Numbered from the stretch's first letter, positions 30,504 through 40,892 are shown. The stretch: 52,030 nt of DNA from Burkholderiales bacterium Ga0074133 (GCA_001464865.1 LNEG01000230.1:1-52030); one strand, 5' to 3'. Numbers and translations are program-made. Notes: a model not told the origin generated them from the letters alone.

Positions 30504-31259
30504 ATGTCAGCTCCTCTTCCCTGGCTGGAACCAGACGATCCCCTGCCCGCCCCAGAACGCGCCTGGGACGCAAGCGCGCCAGCGCCTGGACTGCTGGCCG
30601 CAGGCGGTTCGCTCGGAGTGGACCGCCTTCGCGCGGCGTATGCGCAGGGCACTTTCCCCTGGTACAGCACAGGCCAGCCCATCCTTTGGTGGGCACCCGA
30701 CCCGCGCATGGTGCTGCCTGTGGCCGAGTTCCGGCTGCACCGCTCACTCAAGAAAAAACTACAGGCGTTTCGGCAGAACCCGCGGTGCGAGATCCGGGTG
30801 GATCATTCGTTTCGTGACGTGATCGCAGCCTGTGCAGGCAAGCCGCGCGAAGGGCAAAACGGCACATGGATCGTCCCTGACATGGTCGCTGCATACACGG
30901 CCTTGCATGCCGCAGGGTACGCGCACAGCGTGGAGACGTGGGTGGACGGCGAACTGCTGGGCGGGTTGTACTGCGTGGCGCTGGGCCATGCTGTCTTTGG
31001 CGAATCGATGTTTGCGCATGCCACCGATGCGTCCAAGATCGCGCTGGCGGCACTGGTATGCCTGTGCCGGCGCCATGGAGCCGAACTGGTGGACTGCCAG
31101 CAAAACACGCAACACCTGGCCTCGCTCGGCGCGCGGGAGATCAGCCGCACAGAATTCCTGGCGCATACCGCAAGGGCATCTCGTCGCCCGCCCATGCAGT
31201 GGCAATTCGAGCCCATATACTGGAACGAACTGATGCCCGCCATTGTGACCACGGCATGA
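30504..31259 (+). CDS. aat: Leucyl/phenylalanyl-tRNA-protein transferase
   Basis: A 251-residue enzyme of the bacterial N-degron pathway. It transfers Leu or Phe from tRNA to proteins with N-terminal Arg or Lys, marking them for ClpS/ClpAP. Motifs: [40 protein letters not shown] (about residues 49-68), and a conserved C-terminal part with [19 protein letters not shown] and [16 protein letters not shown]. Length is typical. Its last bases overlap the start of bpt (ATGA), so the two are translationally coupled. Confidence 0.95.
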   Translation: MSAPLPWLEPDDPLPAPERAWDASAPAPGLLAAGGSLGVDRLRAAYAQGTFPWYSTGQPILWWAPDPRMVLPVAEFRLHRSLKKKLQAFRQNPRCEIRVDHSFRDVIAACAGKPREGQNGTWIVPDMVAAYTALHAAGYAHSVETWVDGELLGGLYCVALGHAVFGESMFAHATDASKIALAALVCLCRRHGAELVDCQQNTQHLASLGAREISRTEFLAHTARASRRPPMQWQFEPIYWNELMPAIVTTA

Positions 31260-32026
31260 CGCAACTCAACGACCTCCCGCTGCAGACCCTGCAGTTCTAT
31301 GCCACAGCGCCCTACGCCTGCAGCTACCTGCCGGACCGCATGGCGCGCTCGCAGGTCGCCACGCCCAGCCACCTCATTCAGAGTGACGTTTATTCAGACC
31401 TGGTTGCCAAGGGGTTCCGGCGAAGCGGCATGTTTACCTACCGCCCGTACTGCGACGGCTGCGATGCATGTACGCCCTTGCGGGTGCTGGTAGGCCAGTT
31501 CACGCCTGACCGTAGCCAGAAACGCGCGTTGGCACAACACAGCAACCTGCAGGCTCGCGTGCTGCGCCTGTGCTTCATGCCCGAGCACTATCAGCTCTAC
31601 CTGCGCTACCAGAACGGGCGCCACGCCGGGGGCGGCATGGATCAGGACAGCATCGACCAGTACACCCAGTTTCTGCTGCAAAGCCGCGTCAACTCGCGGC
31701 TGGTCGAGTTTCGGGAGCCTGATTCGGTTGATGGCGAACCCGGCGCACTGAAGATGGTGTCCATTCTGGACGTGCTGGATGACGGGCTGTCGGCGGTCTA
31801 TACCTTCTACGAGCCAGAGCCAAAGCGCAGCTATGGCACCTACAACGTGATGTGGCAGATAGCGCAGGCGCAATCGCTGGGGCTGCCTTATGTGTACCTG
31901 GGCTACTGGATCGAAGCCAGCCCCAAGATGAATTACAAGGCACGATTCATTCCCCACGAAGTCCGGACTGGGGGCGAGTGGCGATCCAGCACGGCGCGGC
32001 CGCAAGGTGGCGCCAAACCGGCGTGA
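31256..32026 (+). CDS. bpt: Aspartate/glutamate leucyltransferase (Bpt)
   Basis: A 256-residue enzyme related to eukaryotic arginyltransferase ATE1. Bpt adds Leu to N-terminal Asp or Glu, the second branch of the bacterial N-degron pathway. Marks: [15 protein letters not shown], the cysteine cluster [16 protein letters not shown], and the acyltransferase-like core with SAVYTFYEP and [20 protein letters not shown]. The ATG at 31256 overlaps the aat stop in ATGA. Having aat and bpt fused in one overlapping unit gives both N-end rule transferases together. pyrD, often next in related genomes, is absent here. Confidence 0.93.
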   Translation: MTQLNDLPLQTLQFYATAPYACSYLPDRMARSQVATPSHLIQSDVYSDLVAKGFRRSGMFTYRPYCDGCDACTPLRVLVGQFTPDRSQKRALAQHSNLQARVLRLCFMPEHYQLYLRYQNGRHAGGGMDQDSIDQYTQFLLQSRVNSRLVEFREPDSVDGEPGALKMVSILDVLDDGLSAVYTFYEPEPKRSYGTYNVMWQIAQAQSLGLPYVYLGYWIEASPKMNYKARFIPHEVRTGGEWRSSTARPQGGAKPA

Positions 32027-32081
32027 CTGCGGAAACGCATTTCACAAGGTAAGATGCAGCGGCTATGTTTCTTGGCCGCCC

Positions 32082-32921
32082 ATGAAAAAAACCGATCCCG
32101 GCATTCCAGCCAAGCCAAGCGTGCAAGTGCTGGAGCGCATGTTCACCCTGATCGATGTGCTTGCCTCCCGCGAGGACGCCATCTCGCTGAAGGAAATCAG
32201 CGAAAAGACGGGTCTGCACCCGTCCACCACTCACCGCATCCTGAACGATCTGACCATTGGCCGCTTTGTGGACCGGCCGGAGTCTGGCAGCTACCGCCTG
32301 GGCATGCGCCTGCTGGAACTCGGCAACCTGGTCAAGGCCCGCCTGAGCGTGCGCGACGCAGCGCTTACGCCGATGCGCAACCTCCACAAGCTCATTCAAC
32401 AGCCAGTGAACCTGAGCATGCGCCAGGGCGACGAAATCGTGTACGTCGAGCGCGCCTACAGCGAGCGCTCCGGAATGCAGGTGGTACGCGCCATCGGGGG
32501 GCGCGCGCCGCTGCACCTCACCTCCACCGGCAAGCTGTTTCTGGCGCTGGACGATCCGCAGCGCATTCGCGCCTACGCCACACGCACGGGACTCGCAGGC
32601 CACACGCGCAACAGCATCACCCAGCTGCCGCTGCTGGAGCGCGAACTGGCCCGCGCCCGGCAATACGGCATTGCGCGCGACAACGAAGAGCTTGAACTTG
32701 GCGTGCGCTGCATGGCAGCCGGCGTGTACGACGACCAAGGCAAGCTGGTGGCAGGGCTGTCGATTTCCGCGCCGGCAGACCGGCTGGACGAGGGCTGGCT
32801 GCCCAAACTGCAGGCCACAGCCAACGAAATTTCGCTGGCGCTCGGCCACAACCTGTCGTCGGGCATGCCGCGCGACGCCCTGTTGGGCAGTGCCGGGACT
32901 GGCCAGCAGGGCACGCTCTAA
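32082..32921 (+). CDS. IclR-family transcriptional regulator
   Basis: A 279-residue regulator. The N-terminal winged helix-turn-helix is clear in AISLKEISEKTGLHPSTTHR followed by ILNDLTIGRFVDR (about residues 36-68). The C-terminal IclR effector domain includes GGRAPLHLTSTGKLFLA, GIARDNEELELGVRCMAAGV and VAGLSISAPADRL, where a small-molecule ligand binds. The start is the ATG at 32082. It begins 55 bp after bpt on the same strand. No catabolic operon adjoins, so its targets cannot be guessed. The 270 bp that follow hold no gene that I can see. Confidence 0.9.
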   Translation: MKKTDPGIPAKPSVQVLERMFTLIDVLASREDAISLKEISEKTGLHPSTTHRILNDLTIGRFVDRPESGSYRLGMRLLELGNLVKARLSVRDAALTPMRNLHKLIQQPVNLSMRQGDEIVYVERAYSERSGMQVVRAIGGRAPLHLTSTGKLFLALDDPQRIRAYATRTGLAGHTRNSITQLPLLERELARARQYGIARDNEELELGVRCMAAGVYDDQGKLVAGLSISAPADRLDEGWLPKLQATANEISLALGHNLSSGMPRDALLGSAGTGQQGTL

Positions 32922-33191
32922 GGTAGCGCCCGATCTCGAACCCGGGCTGCAGAGGCCCGGTGGACATGTCGCTCAATGAACACGGTCGCTGAAGCCTGCG
33001 ACCAAGCCTTCTCTGGATGACGCTTCAACCCGGACCGGGCTGGAGCGGCTGATGCCCGATCACCCTCAGCTGGACACAAAGCAAACATCCCAAGGCCAAT
33101 CAACGGTACCCGGTTTGGCCACCTTTGGGCGACAGATATCTGCACCACCTTGAATGCGCCCACATCGCATCGTGGCGGCCTGGCGCACGGA

Positions 33192-34262
33192 TCAACCGTT
33201 GCCACCCACCCGCGCCTGGAGGGGAGCAGCCAGGGGCGACGGCATCGTTTCCACCCAGCGGCGCACCCGCTCGGCATCACCCAGTCGGCTGAACTTGCCC
33301 GCCGAATCCAGGAACACCATGATCAGTTTGCGGCCTGCTACCTTGGTCTGCATGACCAGGCACCGACCTGCTTCCGAGATGTAGCCGGTCTTTTGCAGGC
33401 CAATATCCCAGGTAGGGTTCTTCACAAGACCGTTGGTGTTGTTGTATTGCAGCGTACGGCGACCAAGCGCCACTTCATAGCCGGGCGACGTGGACAGCTC
33501 GCGCAGCAACGGATCCCCGTGCGCCACGTTCACCAGCGTAGCCAGGTCGCGCGCGCTGGACTGGTTACGGCTGGAAAGCCCGGTAGGCTCGACATACTTG
33601 GTGTCCGTCATGCCCAGCAGCATGGCCTTGACATTCATCTGTGCCACGAACACGCCCATGCCGCCAGGGAACGTGCGTCCGAGTGCATGGGCCGCACGGT
33701 TTTCGCTCGACATGAGCGCCAGATGCAGCATTTCGCCGCGGGTGAGTGTGGAACCTACAGCCAACCGCGAGCTGCTGCCTTTTTCCGTGTCCACATCTTC
33801 CTGCGTGATGGTGATCGGTTCATCCATGGGCAACTGGGCCTGCGAAATGATCATCCCCGTCATCAGCTTGGTGAGCGACGCAATGGGCAGTACGGCCTGA
33901 TCGTTCTTGCTCAGCAGGACCTCGTGCGTGTCCTGGTCAATCACATAAGCCACGCTGGACTTGAGGTCGAGCGGGTCACTGACCTCATGCAGGCCAGCGA
34001 CCTGGCCAAAGGAAGGCCGTGCGGGCGTGAAGGCCACGCGCGTGGCCGCTTTGGACGACTTGGCCGACACACGGACCGACTTGGCCTGGGCCGCCGCGCG
34101 GGTGGGCCCCGCCTTGCTGACCGCAGCGCGCGGTTGTTTCTTGGCAGAGGAATCCTTGGCGGGTGCAGCAAACGCCGCCGGGGACGCCAGCGCCACGGCA
34201 AGCGCGGCGAAACCCAGAAGGCGAGAAAAGGAGGTCACTGCGGAGCTGCGGCCATGGTGCAT
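33192..34262 (-). CDS. pbpG: D-alanyl-D-alanine endopeptidase (penicillin-binding protein 7 type)
   Basis: A 356-residue periplasmic serine peptidase that cuts peptide cross-links in murein. Signal peptide in residues 8-33, cleavage after AFA. A basic Ala/Lys-rich linker runs to about residue 80. The three penicillin-binding motifs are present: SLTK with S129, SEN at 186-188, and KTG in LQKTGYISEAG. Motif spacing and the absence of a C-terminal amphipathic anchor fit PbpG better than DacA. The ATG at 34262 has GGAG 7 bases upstream. It lies downstream of leuA on the same strand but a strong terminator separates them. Confidence 0.92.
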   Translation of the reverse strand: MHHGRSSAVTSFSRLLGFAALAVALASPAAFAAPAKDSSAKKQPRAAVSKAGPTRAAAQAKSVRVSAKSSKAATRVAFTPARPSFGQVAGLHEVSDPLDLKSSVAYVIDQDTHEVLLSKNDQAVLPIASLTKLMTGMIISQAQLPMDEPITITQEDVDTEKGSSSRLAVGSTLTRGEMLHLALMSSENRAAHALGRTFPGGMGVFVAQMNVKAMLLGMTDTKYVEPTGLSSRNQSSARDLATLVNVAHGDPLLRELSTSPGYEVALGRRTLQYNNTNGLVKNPTWDIGLQKTGYISEAGRCLVMQTKVAGRKLIMVFLDSAGKFSRLGDAERVRRWVETMPSPLAAPLQARVGGNG

Positions 34263-34310
34263 CAAAGTGCTCCAAGTGGTAAAGAATGTGGACCAGTGTA
34301 CAGAATCAGA

Positions 34311-34346
34311 AAAAGTCGCGCAAGATCAACGCCTTGCGCGACTTTT
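34311..34346 (-). terminator. Rho-independent terminator after leuA
   Basis: A 14-bp perfect stem (AAAAGTCGCGCAAG with its complement) and an 8-base loop follow the leuA stop by about 30 bp. On the minus strand the stem ends in a T run. Confidence 0.9.
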
Positions 34347-34377
34347 CAAGAAAACGGCTGAATTATAGGAAGATCAA

Positions 34378-35916
34378 TCAGCCCTGCGCAGCCACACGAT
34401 CAGCTTTACTTTGTAACTTGTTCAGCGCACTCAGGTACGCCTTGGCAGACGCCACCACGATGTCCGGGTCGGCGCCTACGCCATTGACCACGCGGCCACT
34501 GTTTTGCAGCCGCACCGTGACCTCGCCCTGGCTCTCGGTGGAGCCGCTGATGGCATTCACCGAATACAGCACCATCTCTGCCCCGCTCTTGACATGCGAC
34601 TCGATCGCCTTGAGGGATGCGTCCACCGGGCCGTTGCCGTCCGACTCACTGCGCACCTCCTGGCCGTCCACCGTGAATACGATGCGCGCACGCGGCTGCT
34701 CGCCGGTTTCGCTTTGCTGGAAGAGCGACACGAAGCCGTACTGTTCCTTCTCGCTGGTCACGCTTTCATCGCTCACCAGTGCGAGGATGTCTTCGTCGAA
34801 GATCTCGCTCTTGCGGTCGGCCAATTCCTTGAAGCGGGTGAAGGCAGTGTTGACTTCAGTCTCGCTGTCCAGGCTCACGCCCAGTTCCTGCAGGCGCTGC
34901 TTGAATGCGTTGCGGCCGCTGAGCTTGCCCAGCACGATCTTGTTGGCGCTCCAGCCCACATCTTCCGCGCGCATGATCTCGTAGGTATCGCGGGCCTTGA
35001 GCACGCCGTCCTGGTGGATACCGCTGGCATGGGCGAATGCATTGGCACCCACCACCGCCTTGTTGGGCTGCACCACGAAGCCGGTGGTCTGGCTCACCAT
35101 GCGGCTGGCCGCGACGATGTGCTGAGTGTCGATGCCCAGATCGAGGTTGAAGTAGTCGCGACGCGTCTTGACCGCCATCACGACCTCTTCCAGCGAACAG
35201 TTACCTGCGCGCTCACCCAACCCGTTGATCGTGCACTCCACCTGACGTGCGCCGCCAATCTTCACGCCGGCCAGCGAGTTCGCTACGGCCATCCCCAAAT
35301 CATTGTGGCAGTGCACAGACCAGATGGCCTTGTCGCTGTTGGGAATACGCTCACGCAGCGTCTTGATGAAATTGCCATAAAGCTCGGGAATCGCGTATCC
35401 CACGGTGTCGGGCACATTGATCGTGGTTGCGCCTTCGTTGATCACCGCCTCCAGCACCCGACAGAGAAAATCCGGGTCGCTGCGGTAACCATCTTCAGGG
35501 CTGAACTCGATGTCGGCCACGAGGTTGCGGGCGAATCGCACGGATTGCTTCGCCTGCTCAAGCACCTGATCCGGTGTCATGCGCAGTTTCTTCTCCATGT
35601 GCAGCGCGCTGGTCGCGATGAACGTATGGATACGGGCACTGTTGGCCCCCTTGAGCGCCTCGGCGGCCCGGGAGATGTCACGGTCATTGGCGCGCGAGAG
35701 CGAGCAGATCGTGGAATCCTTGATGGCATTGGCAATGGCCTGTACGGCCTCGAAGTCTCCGTTGGAGCTGGCCGCAAAGCCGGCTTCGATCACGTCCACC
35801 CGCAGGCGCTCAAGCTGCCGCGCAATGCGGAGTTTCTCGTCCTTGGTCATCGATGCGCCGGGGGATTGCTCGCCGTCACGCAATGTGGTGTCAAAAATGA
35901 TCAGCTTGTCAGCCAT
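34378..35916 (-). CDS. leuA: 2-isopropylmalate synthase
   Basis: A 512-residue enzyme of leucine synthesis, condensing acetyl-CoA with 2-oxoisovalerate. The catalytic TIM barrel begins [20 protein letters not shown], includes [18 protein letters not shown] and HASGIHQDG, and is followed by the regulatory LeuA dimer domain that binds leucine. Length equals the standard proteobacterial form. The ATG at 35916 is preceded by AGGAGA, so the start is firm. Upstream lies a leader peptide with consecutive leucine codons and a terminator hairpin, which indicates transcription attenuation by charged leucyl-tRNA. It is the last gene of the branched-chain block after pssA. Confidence 0.96.
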   Translation of the reverse strand: MADKLIIFDTTLRDGEQSPGASMTKDEKLRIARQLERLRVDVIEAGFAASSNGDFEAVQAIANAIKDSTICSLSRANDRDISRAAEALKGANSARIHTFIATSALHMEKKLRMTPDQVLEQAKQSVRFARNLVADIEFSPEDGYRSDPDFLCRVLEAVINEGATTINVPDTVGYAIPELYGNFIKTLRERIPNSDKAIWSVHCHNDLGMAVANSLAGVKIGGARQVECTINGLGERAGNCSLEEVVMAVKTRRDYFNLDLGIDTQHIVAASRMVSQTTGFVVQPNKAVVGANAFAHASGIHQDGVLKARDTYEIMRAEDVGWSANKIVLGKLSGRNAFKQRLQELGVSLDSETEVNTAFTRFKELADRKSEIFDEDILALVSDESVTSEKEQYGFVSLFQQSETGEQPRARIVFTVDGQEVRSESDGNGPVDASLKAIESHVKSGAEMVLYSVNAISGSTESQGEVTVRLQNSGRVVNGVGADPDIVVASAKAYLSALNKLQSKADRVAAQG

Positions 35917-35980
35917 TTCGTCTCTCCTGGTATGGGTGGTGGGGATCAACCCGCAACGCTAAAAACTGGCGCCCAAAGAA

Positions 35981-36011
35981 AAAGGCCCGTTGCGGGTGCA
36001 TACGGGCCTTT
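35981..36011 (-). terminator. leuA attenuator terminator hairpin
   Basis: Minus strand: AAAGGCCCGT pairs with ACGGGCCTTT over an 11-base loop, followed by TTCTTT. It lies 65 bp before leuA and 24 bp after the leader peptide stop. The 5' arm (GCCCGT) can instead pair with ACGGGC inside the leader peptide coding region, giving an antiterminator. Confidence 0.75.
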
Positions 36012-36034
36012 GTGGAAAAAGTGTGCGCGTGCGC

Positions 36035-36088
36035 CTACCGTCTCCGCCCGTGGGGAGATAGCAGTAGAGCGATTACGAACAAATTCAT
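36035..36088 (-). CDS. leuL: leu leader peptide
   Basis: A 17-codon frame reading MNLFVIALLLSPHGRRR. The run VIALLL is encoded as GTA ATC GCT CTA CTG CTA, with CTA, a codon that is rare in this GC-rich genome, used twice. It precedes a terminator hairpin and leuA, the classical arrangement of amino-acid attenuation: a ribosome stalled at Leu codons would free the antiterminator pairing. No Shine-Dalgarno sequence is visible; a TACATT 7 bases before the ATG could be a -10 box, implying a leaderless start. The peptide has no other expected function. Confidence 0.75.
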   Translation of the reverse strand: MNLFVIALLLSPHGRRR

Positions 36089-36127
36089 GAAGTGCAATGT
36101 AGCACACATCACGGGACTCAAGCGGTA

Positions 36128-36994
36128 TCACTTGTGAAGGCCGCGCTCGTCAGGCTCTTCTGTCGATGTGCTGATCACGCTGCTGTGCTGGCCCTTGGCC
36201 CTGCGCCAGGCGTAGACGCCGTACCCGCTCAGTCCGTACGCCACAAAAACGCCAAACAGCACGATGGGTGGATGGATGTTGACGACAGCAATGCCCAATG
36301 CGATCAGCACGATGGCTGCAAACGGCACGCTCTTGCGCATCTGCACGTCCTTGAAGCTGTAGAAGGGCACATTCGTCACCATCGTGAGCCCGGCGTACAG
36401 CGTGAAGGCAAACATCACCCACGTGGTCTGCGACCAGGTCAGCCATCCGTCGTCCCCACGGTTCACGCCCAGTTCGGTCATCAGCCAGATGAAGCCCGCC
36501 ACCAATGCAGCGGCGGCCGGGGATGGCAACCCCTGGAAGTAGCGCTTGTCCACCACGCTGGTATTCACGTTGAAGCGCGCCAGGCGCAACGCGGCGCAAG
36601 CACAGTAAACAAAAGCAGCAATCCAGCCCCAGCGGCCCAGGCCCTGAAGGGCCCACTCGTACGCAATCAGCGCGGGGGCAGCACCAAAAGACACCATGTC
36701 CGACAGCGAGTCCATCTGCTCGCCAAACGCGCTCTGGGTGTTGGTCATCCGGGCCACGCGACCATCCAGACTGTCAAGCACCATCGCGCAGAACACGCCG
36801 ACAGCGGCCAGGTCAAACCGGCTGTTCATTGCCATCACGACCGAGTAAAAGCCGCCAAACAGCGCCGCGAGCGTGAACAGGTTGGGCAGGATGTAGATCC
36901 CCTTGCGTCGCTTGCGCTCTACCAGAACGGAAGAGTCAGGGGAATCATTGCCATCATGCATCGAATCGACCTCCACTGCTTGCCGAACAATCAT
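36128..36994 (-). CDS. pssA: CDP-diacylglycerol-serine O-phosphatidyltransferase
   Basis: A 288-residue integral membrane enzyme making phosphatidylserine, the precursor of phosphatidylethanolamine. The CDP-alcohol phosphotransferase motif is visible as DSLDGRVARMTNTQSAFGEQ followed by MDSLSD (near residues 73-98), with the required aspartates intact. Several membrane helices follow. The first ATG (36994) lies inside a dispersed repeat, so the extra N-terminal residues MIVRQAVEVDS may be repeat-derived; the ATG at 36961 (MHDGNDSPDSS) is an alternative start. Location between ilvC and leuA is conserved in betaproteobacteria. Confidence 0.93.
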   Translation of the reverse strand: MIVRQAVEVDSMHDGNDSPDSSVLVERKRRKGIYILPNLFTLAALFGGFYSVVMAMNSRFDLAAVGVFCAMVLDSLDGRVARMTNTQSAFGEQMDSLSDMVSFGAAPALIAYEWALQGLGRWGWIAAFVYCACAALRLARFNVNTSVVDKRYFQGLPSPAAAALVAGFIWLMTELGVNRGDDGWLTWSQTTWVMFAFTLYAGLTMVTNVPFYSFKDVQMRKSVPFAAIVLIALGIAVVNIHPPIVLFGVFVAYGLSGYGVYAWRRAKGQHSSVISTSTEEPDERGLHK

Positions 36995-37022
36995 CGGCAG
37001 CTATCAATTTTATAGTAATTGG
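36960..37022 (-). repeat. Dispersed TTGCTAT-type repeat, copy 5, over the pssA start
   Basis: On the minus strand: TTACTATAAAATTGATAGCT, then GATTGTTCGGCAAGCAGTGG and AGGTCGATTCG. It aligns with the copy at 38811-38878 (GATTGTTGAACAAGCGCTAA, AGGCCGATTTG). The pssA ATG at 36994 lies within it. Confidence 0.55.
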
Positions 37023-37121
37023 ATTGCATCGGCTAACCGCGGATGCTACGGCGCACGCGCAAGGCGAGGGCCGCAGTGTAGCGCCTTGAAACAACTCGTA
37101 CCGTTATCGGCAGCGCGCAAA

Positions 37122-37143
37122 AAAGGCCACCGAAGTGGCCTTT
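37122..37143 (-). terminator. Rho-independent terminator after ilvC
   Basis: AAAGGCCAC and GTGGCCTTT form a 9-bp stem closed on the minus strand by a TTCG tetraloop and followed by TTT. It ends the ilvBHC unit before pssA. Confidence 0.9.
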
Positions 37144-37170
37144 CCATGATCAGGCCACACGGGCCTGGTG

Positions 37171-38241
<1,071 letters not shown>

Positions 38242-38733
38242 TTACACGCGCAAAATGCGCTCGCCGCGGCCAATGCCGCTGGCACCGGTGCGGACAGTTT
38301 CGAGGATGGCCGTACGGTCGATAGCCTGCAGGAAAGCGTCGTTCTTGGACTGGTCGCCGGTCAGTTCGATCGTGTAGCTCTTCTCCGTCACGTCGATGAT
38401 GCGGCCGCGGAAGATGTCGGCCATGCGCTTCATCTCCTCTCGCTCCTTGCCCACGGCGCGCACCTTCACCATCATGAGCTCGCGCTCGGTGTATGCGCCT
38501 TCGGTCAGGTCGACCACCTTCACGACCTCTATGAGCCGGTTCAGGTGCTTGGTGATTTGCTCGATCACGTCGTCTGAGCCTGTCGTCTGGATGGTCATGC
38601 GCGACAGCGATGCATCCTCGGTCGGCGCCACGGTGAGCGATTCGATGTTGTAACCACGGGCCGAAAACAAACCCACAACGCGGGAAAGAGCACCGGGCTC
38701 GTTTTCCAGCAGGACAGCAATGATGTGTTTCAT
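38242..38733 (-). CDS. ilvH: Acetolactate synthase, small regulatory subunit
   Basis: A 163-residue regulatory subunit that gives IlvB valine feedback control. The N-terminal ACT domain starts HIIAVLLENEPGALSRVVGL and FSARGYNIESLTVAPTED. The C-terminal domain includes DIFRGRIIDVTEKSYTIELT. The ATG at 38733 has AGAGGA about 10 bases upstream. It follows ilvB after 146 bp that include a dispersed repeat, an unusually long gap for this operon. Confidence 0.96.
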   Translation of the reverse strand: MKHIIAVLLENEPGALSRVVGLFSARGYNIESLTVAPTEDASLSRMTIQTTGSDDVIEQITKHLNRLIEVVKVVDLTEGAYTERELMMVKVRAVGKEREEMKRMADIFRGRIIDVTEKSYTIELTGDQSKNDAFLQAIDRTAILETVRTGASGIGRGERILRV

Positions 38734-38810
38734 AGGTGCAGATTCCTCTTTTTGCTGCCCTCCCCCGTGCACGGTAATGCACGGGCTTGGCAGGCAATAG
38801 ATTCGTCAAA

Positions 38811-38878
38811 AAATTGAATGCTATCTATTCGATAGCTGGCAGCGATTGTTGAACAAGCGCTAAAGGCCGATTTGGCTC
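38811..38878 (+). repeat. Dispersed TTGCTAT-type repeat, copy 6
   Basis: Reads GAATGCTATCTATTCGATAG, CTGGCAGCGATTGTTGAACA, AGCGCTAAAGGCCGATTTGG. It ends just after the ilvB stop and lies between ilvB and ilvH, both on the minus strand. Its centre holds the imperfect inverted pair AGCG(A)TTGTTGAACAAGCGCT. Confidence 0.7.
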
Positions 38879-38879
38879 G

Positions 38880-40673
38880 TCAAAGGTCTTCCGAGCCCAG
38901 CAGCATTTCGGTGATGCCCTTGCCGGCCTGCACCATCGGGAACACGTTCTCGGTGGGGTCGGTGCGGAAGTCCAGGAACACGGTGCGGTCCTTGAGCTTG
39001 CGTGCTTCACGCAGTGCAGGCTCCACATCCCGGGGGTGCTCGATCAACATGCCGACGTGGCCGTAAGCTTCGGCCAGCTTCACGAAGTTGGGCAACGCGT
39101 CCATGTAGCTGTGGCTGTAACGACCGGAGTATTCGATCTCCTGCCACTGGCGCACCATGCCCAGGTAGCGATTGTTCAACGAGCAGATCTTGATCGGCGT
39201 GTTGTACTGCAGACAGGTCGAAAGCTCCTGGATATTCATCTGCACCGAGCCTTCACCCGTGATGCAGAACACTTCGGACTCCGGCTTGGCCAGCTTGATA
39301 CCCATGGCGTAGGGAATGCCCACGCCCATGGTGCCGAGGCCACCCGAGTTGATCCAGCGGCGGGGCTCGTCAAAACGGTAGTACTGCGCTGCCCACATCT
39401 GGTGCTGGCCCACGTCGGATGTGATGTACGTGTCAGCATCCTTGGTCATGTTCCAGAGCGTTTCGACAACATACTGGGGCTTGATCACATCTCCGCTACC
39501 CATGCTGTACTTGAGACAGTCACGCTTGCGCCAGCCTTCGATGGTGTCCCACCAGGCAGCCAGAGCGCCGCCGTCAGGCCTGGTAGTGCTCTCGCGGATC
39601 ATCGAGATCAGCTCGGTCAACACGTCCTTGACATCGCCAACGATCGGCACGTCCACCTTCACGCGCTTGGAGATGCTCGACGGATCGATGTCAATATGGA
39701 TGATCTTGCGGTCGTTCTGGGCGAAATGCTTGGGATTGCCGATCACGCGGTCATCAAATCGCGCACCCACAGCCAGCAGCACGTCGCAGTTCTGCATGGC
39801 GTTGTTGGCCTCGATCGTGCCGTGCATGCCCAGCATGCCCAGGAACTTGCGGTCTGATGCCGGGTAGGCTCCCAACCCCATCAGGGTGTTGGTGACCGGG
39901 TAGCCCAGCATGTCAACCAGCGTACGCAGCTCGTTGGTGGCATTGCCCAGGAGCACGCCGCCGCCGGTATAGATGTAAGGACGCTTGGCGGTCAGCAAAA
40001 GCTGAAGCGCCTTGCGAATTTGCCCACCGTGGCCCTTGCGCACGGGGTTATACGAGCGCATTTCCACCGTCTGCGGATAGCCGGTGTAAGGAACCTTCTT
40101 GAAGGACACGTCCTTGGGCACATCGACCACCACAGGGCCCGGGCGGCCGGTGCGGGCGATGTGGAAGGCCTTCTTCATCGTCATCGCCAGATCGCGCGGA
40201 TCCTTGACGAGGAAATTGTGCTTAACGATGGGGCGCGTGATGCCAACGGTGTCGCACTCCTGGAAGGCGTCCAGGCCAATGGCAGGCGTCGGCACCTGTC
40301 CGGAGATGATCACCATCGGAATGCTGTCCATGTACGCGGTGGCGATACCGGTAACAGCATTGGTCAGCCCAGGGCCAGACGTGACAAGCGCCACGCCCAC
40401 CTCACCGGTGGCACGGGCATAACCATCGGCGGCATGGACGGCAGCCTGCTCATGGCGCACCAGCACATGCTGGATGGTGTCCTGCTTGTACAGGGCGTCG
40501 TAGATGTACAGAACCGCGCCGCCTGGATAGCCCCAGATGAACTCGACATTCTCGGCCTGGAGAGCCTTGACAAGGATCTCGGAACCCATGAGGTCCTGCG
40601 AGGGGAAAGCGGGGGAGGTGTTGCCCTGCGAAGCAGCGGCAGCCGAACTGAGTTCAGCCTTGGAGATTTCCAT
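38880..40673 (-). CDS. ilvB: Acetolactate synthase, large catalytic subunit
   Basis: A 597-residue thiamine-diphosphate enzyme that makes acetolactate or acetohydroxybutyrate, the first common step of branched-chain amino acid synthesis. Signs: GSEILVKALQAENVEFIWGY near the start of the fold, the catalytic glutamate in VLVRHEQAAVHAADGYAR, and the cofactor segment FCITGEGSVQMNIQELSTCL ending at NNRYLGM. The usual GDG of the cofactor motif is GEG here, which I believe is common in betaproteobacterial enzymes. The ATG at 40673 has AAAGG at about 10 bases. An upstream open extension is not protein-like. Divergent from the ECF sigma factor gene. Confidence 0.95.
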   Translation of the reverse strand: MEISKAELSSAAAASQGNTSPAFPSQDLMGSEILVKALQAENVEFIWGYPGGAVLYIYDALYKQDTIQHVLVRHEQAAVHAADGYARATGEVGVALVTSGPGLTNAVTGIATAYMDSIPMVIISGQVPTPAIGLDAFQECDTVGITRPIVKHNFLVKDPRDLAMTMKKAFHIARTGRPGPVVVDVPKDVSFKKVPYTGYPQTVEMRSYNPVRKGHGGQIRKALQLLLTAKRPYIYTGGGVLLGNATNELRTLVDMLGYPVTNTLMGLGAYPASDRKFLGMLGMHGTIEANNAMQNCDVLLAVGARFDDRVIGNPKHFAQNDRKIIHIDIDPSSISKRVKVDVPIVGDVKDVLTELISMIRESTTRPDGGALAAWWDTIEGWRKRDCLKYSMGSGDVIKPQYVVETLWNMTKDADTYITSDVGQHQMWAAQYYRFDEPRRWINSGGLGTMGVGIPYAMGIKLAKPESEVFCITGEGSVQMNIQELSTCLQYNTPIKICSLNNRYLGMVRQWQEIEYSGRYSHSYMDALPNFVKLAEAYGHVGMLIEHPRDVEPALREARKLKDRTVFLDFRTDPTENVFPMVQAGKGITEMLLGSEDL

Positions 40674-40827
40674 GATGATCAACCTTTGTGAATTTCTCTG
40701 ACGAAAAACCTTGGGTGCCCCTCGCACGCGCTCTTGTGAAGCCAGCTTGGGACTTGAGGCCAAGGACATGGGCGGGATGATTGCCGCGCCGGACCAGGAC
40801 CCGTTTGCCTTTTGAATTGCAGCGTGG

Positions 40828-40892
40828 ATTATCGCACTGCAACACGTGTAAACGCAGCTGCCCCCGAAAAAAACACGTTGCAGTGCAATAAT
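40828..40892. promoter_or_regulatory. Symmetric inverted repeat between ilvB and the sigma factor gene
   Basis: ATTATCGCACTGCAACACGTGT (read in two parts, 40828-40837 and 40838-40849) is mirrored by ACACGTTGCAGTGCAATAAT at 40873-40892, with one mismatch and a 2-base gap. Each arm ends outward in a -10-like hexamer, GATAAT toward ilvB and AATAAT toward the sigma gene. It may be a pair of mirror promoters or an operator for divergent control. Confidence 0.5.

Noticed and set aside
39240-39290. GEG in place of GDG in the cofactor motif of IlvB
   Set aside because: I believe this variant is usual in betaproteobacterial enzymes, so it is not evidence of a defect.
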